From: Angelakisella sp.
Lineage (GTDB): Bacteria; Bacillota; Clostridia; Oscillospirales; Ruminococcaceae
DNA length: 5,075 nt
Assembly (NCBI GenBank): GCA_022795575.1
Contig: JAAWGY010000209.1
Coordinates: 1-5,075 of the forward strand
Reading direction: 5' to 3'
Positions 1 to 5,059 of the stretch are shown here, piece by piece; within the stretch, counting starts at the first letter, position 1, and every line of letters starts with the position of its first letter. Below the pieces are notes generated by a model. The model did not search any database, was not told the origin of the DNA, and saw only the letters and a list, made by a program, of their open reading frames with translations. The position numbers and the translations under genes are program-made.

Positions 1-71
1 TGAGTGAGGTGACTTGAACACCCGGCCTCTACCACCCCAAGGTAGCGCGCTACCAACTGCGCCACACCCAG
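1..71 (-). tRNA. tRNA-Pro (anticodon GGG), 3' end cut by window edge
   Basis: Read on the minus strand, this folds as a complete cloverleaf. The acceptor 5' strand CTGGGTG (71-65) pairs with CACTCA (6-1) plus a base outside the window. T8 and G9 follow, then a 4-bp D stem GCGC/GCGC. The anticodon stem is CTACC/GGTAG with loop TTGGGGT, giving anticodon GGG at 38-36 followed by G37. The variable loop is AGGCC, and the T arm is GGGTG-TTCAAGT-CACCT with one G-U pair. GGG decodes proline CCC and CCU codons, and G37 is the usual proline tRNA base. The window ends at tRNA position 71, so positions 72-73 and any encoded CCA cannot be seen. Confidence 0.96.
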
Positions 72-84
72 AAACAGCTTAATT

Positions 85-113
85 ATAATAACACACCCCG
101 GGGAGAAATGCAA
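85..113 (-). promoter_or_regulatory. Promoter of tRNA-Pro
   Basis: On the minus strand a -35 box TTGCAT (113-108) is followed by a 17-bp spacer and a -10 box TATTAT (90-85). An overlapping TATAAT at 87-82 would give a poorer 20-bp spacing. The predicted start near 78 leaves a leader of about 7 nt before the tRNA, as expected for a stable RNA gene. A/T-rich DNA lies upstream, including an A5T6 tract at 144-134, and could act as an UP-like element. The spacer carries the self-complementary CCCCGGGG (96-103). Confidence 0.6.
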
Positions 114-168
114 GAGGTATTTTACAGAATTCCAAAAAATTTTTACCCAAGCCGTTCCCGATGACCAG

Positions 169-265
169 CCAGGGACACCGCCCTGGCCAGGGACACTGCC
201 CCCGGCCGGAGACACACCCTGGCCGAGGGCACCCCTCCAGGGGCACCCTCCCCGGGGTGTGCCCC
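169..265. repeat. Degenerate tandem palindromic repeats, GC-rich, period about 18 bp
   Basis: Units beginning CCAGGGACAC or a close variant start near 169, 187, 206 and 223. They are 17-19 bp long, and several are themselves palindromic (CCAGGG...CCCTGG). Visible stems are 168-174/181-187 (7 bp), 185-192/217-224 (8 bp), 225-235/240-250 (11 bp as minus-strand RNA with two G-U pairs and a 4-nt UGGA loop) and 240-246/259-265 (7 bp). The last two are mutually exclusive. The block begins about 10 nt after the hppA stop and lies in its 3' untranslated RNA. No U-tract follows any stem, and the nearest minus-strand T-run is at 139-134, so I do not call it an intrinsic terminator. It may slow 3' exonucleases or be a decayed repeat element. 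Confidence 0.6.
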
Positions 266-274
266 TGCCACCCG

Positions 275-2230
275 TCAAAGCAGCGGCGCAATCACCAGCG
301 CCACCATGCTCATCAGCTTGATCAGGATGTTGATGGACGGGCCGGCGGTATCCTTCAGGGGATCCCCCACCGTGTCGCCGATCACCGCCGCCTTGTGGGC
401 CTGGCTCCCCTTGCCGCCCCCGGCCCCCTCCTCGATGCTCTTTTTGGCGTTGTCCCAGGCGCCCCCGGCGTTGGCCATCATAATGGCCAGCAGCACCCCT
501 GTCACGGTGGCCCCCGCCAACAGCCCCGCCAGCGCCTCCTTGCCAAAGAACAGCCCCACCGCCGCCGGGCTCAGGATCGCCACCATCCCCGGCAGCGCCA
601 TCTCCCGGATCGCCGCCTGGGTGGAGATGTCCACGCACCGGGCGTAATCCGGCCGCTGGCTCCCCGCCAGAATCCCGGGGAATTCCCGGAGCTGCCGCCG
701 CACCTCGTCGATCATCCGGTTGGCCGCCCGGGAAACCGACGAGATGGTCAGCGCCGAAAAGAGGAAGGGAAGCATCCCCCCTGCCAAAAGCCCCGCCATC
801 ACCCGGGGGTCCAGGATATTGATGGCGGTAAGCCCCGCCGCCCCGGCGTAGCTGGCAAACAGCGCCAGCGCCGTCAGCGCCGCCGAGCCGATGGAAAACC
901 CCTTGCCAATGGCCGCTGTGGTGTTCCCCACCGCGTCCAGGTGGTCGGTGACGGCCCGCACCTCCGCCGGCTGGCCGCTCATCTCGGCGATGCCGCCGGC
1001 GTTATCCGCCACCGGCCCGTAGGCGTCCACCGAAACCACCATCCCCACGGTGGCCAGCATCCCCACCGCCGCCAGGGCGATGCCAAAGGCGCCGCAGAAG
1101 TGGTAGGCGGCAAGGATGGCCTCCGCCAGCACCAAAACCGGCCAGACGGTGGAGAGCATCCCGCAGGAAAGGCCGGAGAGGATCCCGGTGGCCGCCCCGG
1201 TGCCGCAGGCGCTGGCGATCTCCTTTACCGCCCGGTACCGGTGGGAGGTGTAGTGCTCGGTGAGCCTGCCCACCAGCAGCCCGGCGGCGATGCCGCTGAC
1301 CACCGCGGCAAAGGTCCGCAGCCCCTCCGCCAACAGTCCCCCCAGGAAAAAAGCCGCCCCCACCAGCAGGATGGCGCTAAGATAGGTGCCGGTGTTGAGG
1401 GAAAGCTGGGCGTCCTCCGACCGGATGGTCTTTACCAGGAAGATGCCGAAGACCGAGGCGAGGATCCCCGCCGCCGCCAGCCCGAAGACGTAGGCCAGCG
1501 CCTCCTCCCCGCCCCAGGCCACCGAAAGCAGCAGGGCGGATACCAGACAGCCCACATAGCTTTCAAACAGGTCGCTGCCCATGCCGGCCACGTCCCCCAC
1601 ATTATCCCCCACATTGTCGGCGATGACGGCGGGGTTGCGGGGGTCGTCCTCCGGGATGCCGGCCTCCACCTTGCCCACCAGGTCCGCCCCCACGTCGGCG
1701 GCCTTGGTGTAGATGCCGCCCCCCACCCGGCAGAAGAGGGCGATGGAGCTGGCCCCCAGGGAAAAGCCGGTGAGGACCTCCGGGTGGCCGGGGTTCAGCA
1801 GGTAGACGCCGCCGATGCCCAGGGCGCCCAGCCCCACCACCATCAGCCCCATTACCGACCCGCCGCAGAACGCCGCCCGAAAGGCCGGGGCAAGCCCCTG
1901 TCCCGCCGCCTGGGCGGTGCGCATATTGGCGGAGACCGCCGCCCTCATGCCGCAGAAGCCGGCCACGGCGGAAAGCACCGCCCCGGCCAGAAAGGCCAGG
2001 GCAGCGGCCCTGCCCAGCCCCAGCAGCAGCCACAGTATCCCAGCCACCACCACTACAAAAACGGCCAGCACGGCATACTGCCGCCGCAGGTAGGCCATGG
2101 CCCCCTCCCGGATGCTGCCGCCGATCTCCCGGATCCTGGCGTCCTCCACCGGCATCCGCTGGATGTCCATCCTCTGGAGCAGGGCAAAGGCGATGGCCGC
2201 CGCGGCCGCCAAAAGCAGGCTGATCTCCAT
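275..2230 (-). CDS. hppA: K+-dependent, Na+-type membrane ion-pumping pyrophosphatase
   Basis: This 651-aa integral membrane enzyme hydrolyses cytosolic pyrophosphate and pumps cations outward. Family hallmarks are all present: the acidic motif D179-x7-K187-x-E189, DNVGDNVGD at 205-213, DAYGPVADNAGG at 402-413, WDNAKK at 592-597 and GDTVGDPLKD at 618-627. These residues bind Mg-pyrophosphate. GNTTAAIGKG at 435-444 carries Ala and Gly where K+-independent enzymes have Lys and Thr, so K+ dependence is predicted. E223 in DLFESYVG matches the gate glutamate of Na+ pumps such as Thermotoga maritima (GADLLESFVG), whereas H+ pumps place it one turn later. Dual Na+/H+ pumping cannot be excluded. The length is slightly below the usual 660-800 aa because the N-terminus is short, and no motif is missing. 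The ATG is supported by AGAGGGAG 5 nt upstream. The gene is monocistronic here and divergent from lysR. EHYTS at 325-329 replaces the common EYYTS. Confidence 0.97.
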   Translation of the reverse strand: MEISLLLAAAAAIAFALLQRMDIQRMPVEDARIREIGGSIREGAMAYLRRQYAVLAVFVVVVAGILWLLLGLGRAAALAFLAGAVLSAVAGFCGMRAAVSANMRTAQAAGQGLAPAFRAAFCGGSVMGLMVVGLGALGIGGVYLLNPGHPEVLTGFSLGASSIALFCRVGGGIYTKAADVGADLVGKVEAGIPEDDPRNPAVIADNVGDNVGDVAGMGSDLFESYVGCLVSALLLSVAWGGEEALAYVFGLAAAGILASVFGIFLVKTIRSEDAQLSLNTGTYLSAILLVGAAFFLGGLLAEGLRTFAAVVSGIAAGLLVGRLTEHYTSHRYRAVKEIASACGTGAATGILSGLSCGMLSTVWPVLVLAEAILAAYHFCGAFGIALAAVGMLATVGMVVSVDAYGPVADNAGGIAEMSGQPAEVRAVTDHLDAVGNTTAAIGKGFSIGSAALTALALFASYAGAAGLTAINILDPRVMAGLLAGGMLPFLFSALTISSVSRAANRMIDEVRRQLREFPGILAGSQRPDYARCVDISTQAAIREMALPGMVAILSPAAVGLFFGKEALAGLLAGATVTGVLLAIMMANAGGAWDNAKKSIEEGAGGGKGSQAHKAAVIGDTVGDPLKDTAGPSINILIKLMSMVALVIAPLL

Positions 2231-2235
2231 AATAA

Positions 2236-2243
2236 CTCCCTCT
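2236..2243 (-). promoter_or_regulatory. Ribosome binding site of hppA
   Basis: The minus strand reads AGAGGGAG followed by TTATT and the ATG at 2230. The 5-nt spacer fixes the start, and no in-frame ATG with a comparable site lies nearby upstream. The preceding leader is purine-rich (GGAGGGGAAAGAGAGGGAG), which may give extra ribosome contacts. Confidence 0.75.
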
Positions 2244-2259
2244 CTTTCCCCTCCGTCCC

Positions 2260-2343
2260 CCCGGCTTTCCTTTCCGGGAAAACAAAAAAGGGCATATCCG
2301 GATGTTCCTGTCCGTTGCGGACAGAGAGCCTGTGGAAACCCCT
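2260..2343 (-). promoter_or_regulatory. Structured hppA leader with U-tract (possible attenuator)
   Basis: The predicted leader of about 115 nt contains, in transcript order, GGGGTTTCC near 2343-2335, a 7-bp hairpin CTGTCCG-CAA-CGGACAG (2324-2308), the 8-nt palindrome ATCCGGAT (2303-2296), then GCCC and TTTTTTGTTTT (2290-2280). The GGG/CCC and TCC/GGA segments could close an outer helix directly before the U-tract, giving a terminator-like fold. A second hairpin, CCCGG/CCGGG (2278-2274/2264-2260), sits between the U-tract and the ribosome binding site. The outer helix is short, so termination is only a possibility. I see no match to a riboswitch class I know. Confidence 0.3.
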
Positions 2344-2351
2344 TTTGTTTT

Positions 2352-2380
2352 ATGATAACACCTTTTTGCGGAAAAATCCA
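2352..2380 (-). promoter_or_regulatory. Candidate hppA promoter with extended -10
   Basis: The minus strand has TGT-TATCAT (2360-2352). This is a five-of-six -10 box with the TGn extension. A weak -35, TGGATT (2380-2375), lies 17 bp upstream. Extended -10 promoters tolerate a poor -35 box. Transcription would start near 2345 and give a leader of about 115 nt. The 7-bp direct repeat CGCTGGA (2395-2389 and 2383-2377), 12 bp apart, overlaps the -35 box and is a plausible operator. Confidence 0.45.
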
Positions 2381-2482
2381 GCGGTTTTTCCAGCGATGGG
2401 GAAAAGAAGAGGATCGGTCGGTCCCTCTGCTGCCAAGAGGTTCCCCCTTTCGCTTTTTTTACAAAAAATTCTCCCGCTTCCC

Positions 2483-2511
2483 TTGTTTTTTTCTCCAAAA
2501 TCGTGTACTAT
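2483..2511 (+). promoter_or_regulatory. Candidate promoter of lysR-citC
   Basis: TTGTTT (2483-2488) and TACTAT (2506-2511) are separated by 17 bp and preceded by T-rich DNA, all facing the regulator gene. The predicted start near 2518 gives a leader of about 80 nt. A TATAAA at 2522-2527 is an alternative -10 box but has no good -35 partner. The -10 box lies inside the dyad at 2502-2518. Confidence 0.4.
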
Positions 2512-2518
2512 GGACACG
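2502..2518. promoter_or_regulatory. Candidate LysR-type binding site (T-N11-A dyad)
   Basis: CGTGT-N7-ACACG is a perfect 5-bp dyad. Its core TGT-N7-ACA satisfies the loose T-N11-A rule of LysR-family sites. It overlaps the candidate -10 box of the regulator's own promoter, which would suit negative autoregulation. The motif is short and common by chance, so this assignment is inferred from position. Confidence 0.25.
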
Positions 2519-2580
2519 GGATATAAATTTACCTAAAGCAACACCCGCTCTCCCATAACTTCCGCGTTATCCCCCGCCGG

Positions 2581-2588
2581 AAAGGAGG
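2581..2588 (+). promoter_or_regulatory. Ribosome binding site of lysR-type gene
   Basis: AAAGGAGG lies 8 nt before the ATG at 2597. It is a near-perfect complement of the 16S anti-Shine-Dalgarno sequence and fixes the start codon. Strong initiation is expected. Confidence 0.85.
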
Positions 2589-2596
2589 CCATTTCC

Positions 2597-3526
2597 ATGA
2601 ACGTCCGCCAGGCCCAGTACCTTATCGCCGTCTTTGAGGAGGGGAGCATCTCCGGGGCGGCCAAGCGCCTCTATATCTCCCAGCCCGCCCTCAGCCAAAC
2701 CATCCAGATGGTGGAAAAGGAGCTGGGGGCCCGCATCTTTGACCGCACCACCACCCCCATCTCCCTCACCTATGCCGGCGAAAAGTACATCGAAACCGCC
2801 CGCAAATTCGTGGCGCTGGAAACCGACCTCCGCCGGGAGATTATGGACATCCGCCAGGAGACCAGCGGCAAGCTCCGGGTGGGCATCTCCACCCTGCGCT
2901 CTATGGCGGTGCTGCCCACCATCCTGCCCATCTTTATGCAGAAGTACCCCGCCGTGGAGCTGGAGATCGTGGAAACCGGCTCGGCCAACATGGACCACCT
3001 GGTCCTCAGCGGCAAGGTGGATCTGGCCCTCCTCATCTCCCGGGATAAGGTCAGCTCCGAGCTGGCCTATGTCACCCTCTGCCGGGAGCGGCTGCTCCTC
3101 TTCGCCGGGCCGGAGACCACCCTGGCCAAGACCATCCCCCCCTATACCGGCATCACCATCGACCAGGCAAAGGACGAACGGTTTATCGCCGTCCACCCCG
3201 GCCACGGCGCCCGGACGATACAGGACCATATGTTCAGCGAGTACCGGATGGCCCCCCGCATCATCTTTGAGACCCACAGCGTCGAGGTGGCCCGGCGGCT
3301 GGCCATCGCCTGCAACGCCGTGGCCCTTTACCCGGAAACCCTCCTCAGCAGCTGGACCTATCCCGCCGGCGTCTACTACCCCATTATCGGGGACCAGTTT
3401 TTGCGGGAGCTCTACTTCTGCTACAACAAAAGCAGCTATCTCCCCCGGTATATGGCGGATTTTATCACCATCGCCAAGGAGGAGTATTTTTCCATCACCC
3501 ACCGAAAGGAGCTAACCCATGTTTGA
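2597..3526 (+). CDS. LysR-family transcriptional regulator
   Basis: This 309-aa protein has the standard LysR length and layout. A winged helix-turn-helix occupies about residues 1-60 (FEEGSISGAAKRLYISQPALSQTIQMVEKELGARIFDR region, 13-50, with the recognition helix around SQPALSQTI at 28-36). A linker helix follows to about 90. The effector-binding domain starts at GKLRVGIS (91-98) and runs to about 295. It includes the typical lobe-one segment LPTILPIFMQKYPAVELEIVE and the LSGKVDLALL stretch that ends it. The proteins act as DNA-bound tetramers, usually on their own promoter and a neighbour. The gene ends inside citC with an 8-nt overlap, so the two are one operon. It also faces hppA across 366 bp. 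A citrate-pathway ligand is inferred only from citC; the effector cannot be read from the sequence, so I give no symbol. Confidence 0.95.
   Translation: MNVRQAQYLIAVFEEGSISGAAKRLYISQPALSQTIQMVEKELGARIFDRTTTPISLTYAGEKYIETARKFVALETDLRREIMDIRQETSGKLRVGISTLRSMAVLPTILPIFMQKYPAVELEIVETGSANMDHLVLSGKVDLALLISRDKVSSELAYVTLCRERLLLFAGPETTLAKTIPPYTGITIDQAKDERFIAVHPGHGARTIQDHMFSEYRMAPRIIFETHSVEVARRLAIACNAVALYPETLLSSWTYPAGVYYPIIGDQFLRELYFCYNKSSYLPRYMADFITIAKEEYFSITHRKELTHV
3505..3511 (+). promoter_or_regulatory. Ribosome binding site of citC inside lysR
   Basis: AAAGGAG lies 7 nt before the ATG at 3519 and within the last codons of the upstream gene. It supports this ATG and shows that the ribosome finishing lysR terminates at 3526, right beside the new start, consistent with translational coupling. 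Confidence 0.8.
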
Positions 3527-4583
3527 GAGCTACGAGGAGGCCCGGATCTACCCGGGGGACAGGCGCGGCCAGCGGCAGTTGGACGCGCTGCTGGAAAAGG
3601 AGGGCATCCGCCGGGACGGCAGCCTGGACTACACCCTGGGCCTTTACGACCAGGAGGGGGAGCTGGCCGCCACCGGCTCCTACTACCGCAACACCCTCCG
3701 CTGCCTGGCGGTGGATTCCGCCCACCAGGGGGAGGGGCTGCTGAACCGGGTGGTCTCCCGGCTGATGGAGCTGCTGGCCGACCAGGGGGTGCTGCACCTC
3801 TTCCTTTATACCAAATGCGATAAGGTCCACTTCTTCCGGGACCTGGGGTTTGCCGAGATCGCCCGGGTGGAGGGGCTTGCCGCCTTTTTGGAAAACCGCC
3901 GGGACGGCTTTGCCCGGTACCTGGAGGAGCTCACCGCCCGGGCTGCGGAGCGGCCCCTGCCGGAGGGGGCGGTCCGGGGCGCCATTGTGATGAACGCCAA
4001 CCCCTTTACCCTGGGCCACCAGTGGCTGGTGGAGCAGGCGGCGGCCGGCTGCGACCTCCTCCACCTGTTTGTGGTGACAGAGGACGCCTCCCTGGTGCCC
4101 TTTTCGGTCCGCCGCCGGCTGGTGGAGGAGGGGGTGGCCCACCTGCCCAACGTGATGGTCCACCAAACCGGCAGCTACATGATCTCCTCCGCCACCTTTC
4201 CCTCCTACTTTATCCGGGACGCCGAGGACGTGGCCCTGGCCCAGGCCCGGCTGGACCTCCAGGTGTTCCGGCGGATCGCCGGGGCGCTGGGGGTTACGGC
4301 GCGGTTTGTGGGGGAGGAGCCCTTTTCGGCGGTGACGTCGGCGTATAACCGGGTGATGGCGGAGGAGCTGCCCAAGGGGGGGATCCGCTGCGTCGTCCTG
4401 CCCCGGCGGGAGGCGGCGGGGCAGGCCATCAGCGCCTCGGCTGTGCGGCAGCTGATCCACGACGGGGCGCTGGAGGCGATCCGCTCCCTGGTGCCGGAGT
4501 CCACCTACCGCTTCTTCCAGACGCCGGAGGGGGAGGCGGTGGCGGCAGCCATCCGGGGGGCCGCGGTGGTGGTCCACCACTGA
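3519..4583 (+). CDS. citC: [Citrate (pro-3S)-lyase] ligase
   Basis: This 354-aa cytosolic enzyme (EC 6.2.1.22) uses ATP and acetate to acetylate the phosphoribosyl-dephospho-CoA group on the CitD carrier of citrate lyase, releasing AMP and pyrophosphate. This switches the lyase on. The N-terminal half is a GNAT-like domain: LDYTLGLYDQEGELAATGSYY (36-56), then LAVDSAHQGEGLLNRVV (63-79) and LHLFLYTKCDKVHFFRDLGF (92-111). The C-terminal half is the nucleotidyltransferase domain with MNANPFTLGHQWLVEQA (158-174, containing TLGH), FPSYFIR (227-233), GEEPFSAVTSAYNRVM (265-280) and ISASAVR (304-310). Length is normal for CitC (about 330-355 aa), and no key motif is lost. It overlaps lysR by 8 nt. The lyase genes citDEF and the prosthetic-group genes are absent from the window, so its partner must lie elsewhere. 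Specificity for another acyl carrier is a less likely alternative. Confidence 0.95.
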   Translation: MFESYEEARIYPGDRRGQRQLDALLEKEGIRRDGSLDYTLGLYDQEGELAATGSYYRNTLRCLAVDSAHQGEGLLNRVVSRLMELLADQGVLHLFLYTKCDKVHFFRDLGFAEIARVEGLAAFLENRRDGFARYLEELTARAAERPLPEGAVRGAIVMNANPFTLGHQWLVEQAAAGCDLLHLFVVTEDASLVPFSVRRRLVEEGVAHLPNVMVHQTGSYMISSATFPSYFIRDAEDVALAQARLDLQVFRRIAGALGVTARFVGEEPFSAVTSAYNRVMAEELPKGGIRCVVLPRREAAGQAISASAVRQLIHDGALEAIRSLVPESTYRFFQTPEGEAVAAAIRGAAVVVHH

Positions 4584-4588
4584 CCGGT

Positions 4589-4754
4589 TAAGCGCCTGTT
4601 CAGAATCCCTCTGCACGCCGCCTTGGCGGGGATTTTTACGTCCTGCAAGGCAAAAAACCGCAGGAATACTTGCTGTATTGCAAGGTTTTTTAACGCAGCA
4701 GGGCGGAAAATACCCGTTCAGGCGGCGTGCTGGGAGATTTTGAATAGGCTCTTA
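4589..4754. repeat. 166-bp fold-back repeat element (MITE-like long palindrome)
   Basis: The left half from TAAGCGCCTGTTCAGAATCC matches the reverse complement of the right half (TAAGAGCCTATTCAAAATCT) almost end to end. GCACGCCGCC at 4613-4622 pairs perfectly with 4721-4730. Further in, the ATTTT...CCTGC and AAAAAACC blocks pair with their partners across about two small gaps. The centre is AATAC-TTGCT-GTATT (4665-4679). The transcript would form one hairpin of roughly 75-80 pairs. TA dinucleotides or TTA trinucleotides sit at both ends and could be target duplications. CCGG also flanks both sides (4584-4587, 4757-4760). It has no coding capacity, so if mobile it would depend on an outside transposase. 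It begins 5 nt after the citC stop. Confidence 0.75.
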
Positions 4755-4764
4755 GGCCGGTGGT

Positions 4765-4806
4765 CCCAAAATGCGCCCGCCAATTGCATCGGCGGGCTGT
4801 TTTGGG
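4765..4806 (+). terminator. Intrinsic terminator after citC
   Basis: A perfect 7-bp GC stem GCCCGCC (4775-4781) / GGCGGGC (4791-4797) encloses a 9-nt loop and is followed by TGTTTT. CCCAAAA (4765-4771) pairs with TTTTGGG (4800-4806) and extends the stem, giving the A-tract/stem/T-tract layout of a bidirectional terminator. It ends the lysR-citC transcript about 215 nt after the citC stop, beyond the fold-back element, and could also stop minus-strand transcription entering from the right. Confidence 0.75.
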
Positions 4807-4830
4807 GAGAAAGGCCCTACCCCTAACCCC

Positions 4831-4918
4831 GGCCGCGGTTTGCGCTTCCTGGATAGCCGGGCAACAACCCGCCATTGGCCCCATCCCCACCCAAAAGCAG
4901 CTGTTTAGAACCGCGGCC
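4831..4918. repeat. 10-bp perfect inverted repeat around 68 bp
   Basis: GGCCGCGGTT (4831-4840) is the exact reverse complement of AACCGCGGCC (4909-4918). The enclosed 68 bp contain a weak hairpin CGGG-CAACAA-CCCG (4858-4871) and no open frame I would call a gene. It could be the base of a small structured RNA or a remnant of another short element. Chance is not excluded in DNA this GC-rich. Confidence 0.35.
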
Positions 4919-4931
4919 TGACGGCCTACAA

Positions 4932-4976
4932 CACAACGGCAGGGCCTGTGCCAAAAACACAAGCCCTGCCGTTGTG
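4932..4976. repeat. 14-bp perfect hairpin
   Basis: CACAACGGCAGGGC (4932-4945) pairs perfectly with GCCCTGCCGTTGTG (4963-4976). Inside the 17-nt loop, TGTG (4947-4950) pairs with CACA (4958-4961), leaving a CCAAAAA apical loop. No T-run follows on either strand, so it is not an intrinsic terminator. It may be a repetitive extragenic palindrome or a structured RNA end. Confidence 0.6.
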
Positions 4977-4995
4977 ATAGTCAACCTGGGGAGTT

Positions 4996-5059
4996 TCGCC
5001 CGCTGCGGCGGGCGACCAGGGCCTGCGCGGCCCTGGACCTGCGGCCCGGTAGCCCGGGC
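4996..5059. repeat. Three consecutive GC-rich hairpins
   Basis: TCGCCCGC-TGCG-GCGGGCGA (4996-5015) is followed with no gap by CCAGGGCC-TGCGC-GGCCCTGG (5016-5036), then GCCCGG-TAGC-CCGGGC (5044-5059). The first two stems are perfect 8-bp stems with short TGCG-type loops. A weak CACA/TGTG stem follows at 5063-5073, so the array may continue past the window. No coding sequence accompanies it. The arrangement looks like a repetitive extragenic palindrome cluster. Confidence 0.6.

Noticed and set aside
225..265. Hairpins after hppA as an intrinsic terminator
   Set aside because: The stems are strong but no U-tract follows; the nearest minus-strand T-run is about 85 nt further on.
169..265. CRISPR array
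   Set aside because: The repeats are degenerate, palindromic and contiguous, with no unique spacers between them and no cas genes.
161..2536. A 791-codon open frame on the plus strand opposite hppA
   Set aside because: Its translation is rich in Arg, Pro, Gly and His with no recognisable domain. It mirrors the codon bias of hppA, which is unmistakable on the other strand.
2567..3502. Open frame of 311 codons on the minus strand opposite the LysR gene
   Set aside because: Low-complexity Gly/Asp-rich product without a family match; the plus-strand LysR reading has all the expected motifs and a strong ribosome binding site.
3495..4616. Open frame of 373 codons on the minus strand opposite citC
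   Set aside because: Shadow of a GC-rich gene; the product has no recognisable motif, while CitC motifs are complete on the plus strand.
4613..4637. CCGCC-TT-GGCGG followed by TTTTT as the citC terminator
   Set aside because: The loop is too short for the full stem, and the segment is one arm of the long palindrome; the stem at 4775-4797 is a far better terminator.
4623..4826. Small plus-strand open frame (67 codons) after citC
   Set aside because: It lies mostly inside the fold-back element and runs through the terminator, and no ribosome binding site precedes it.
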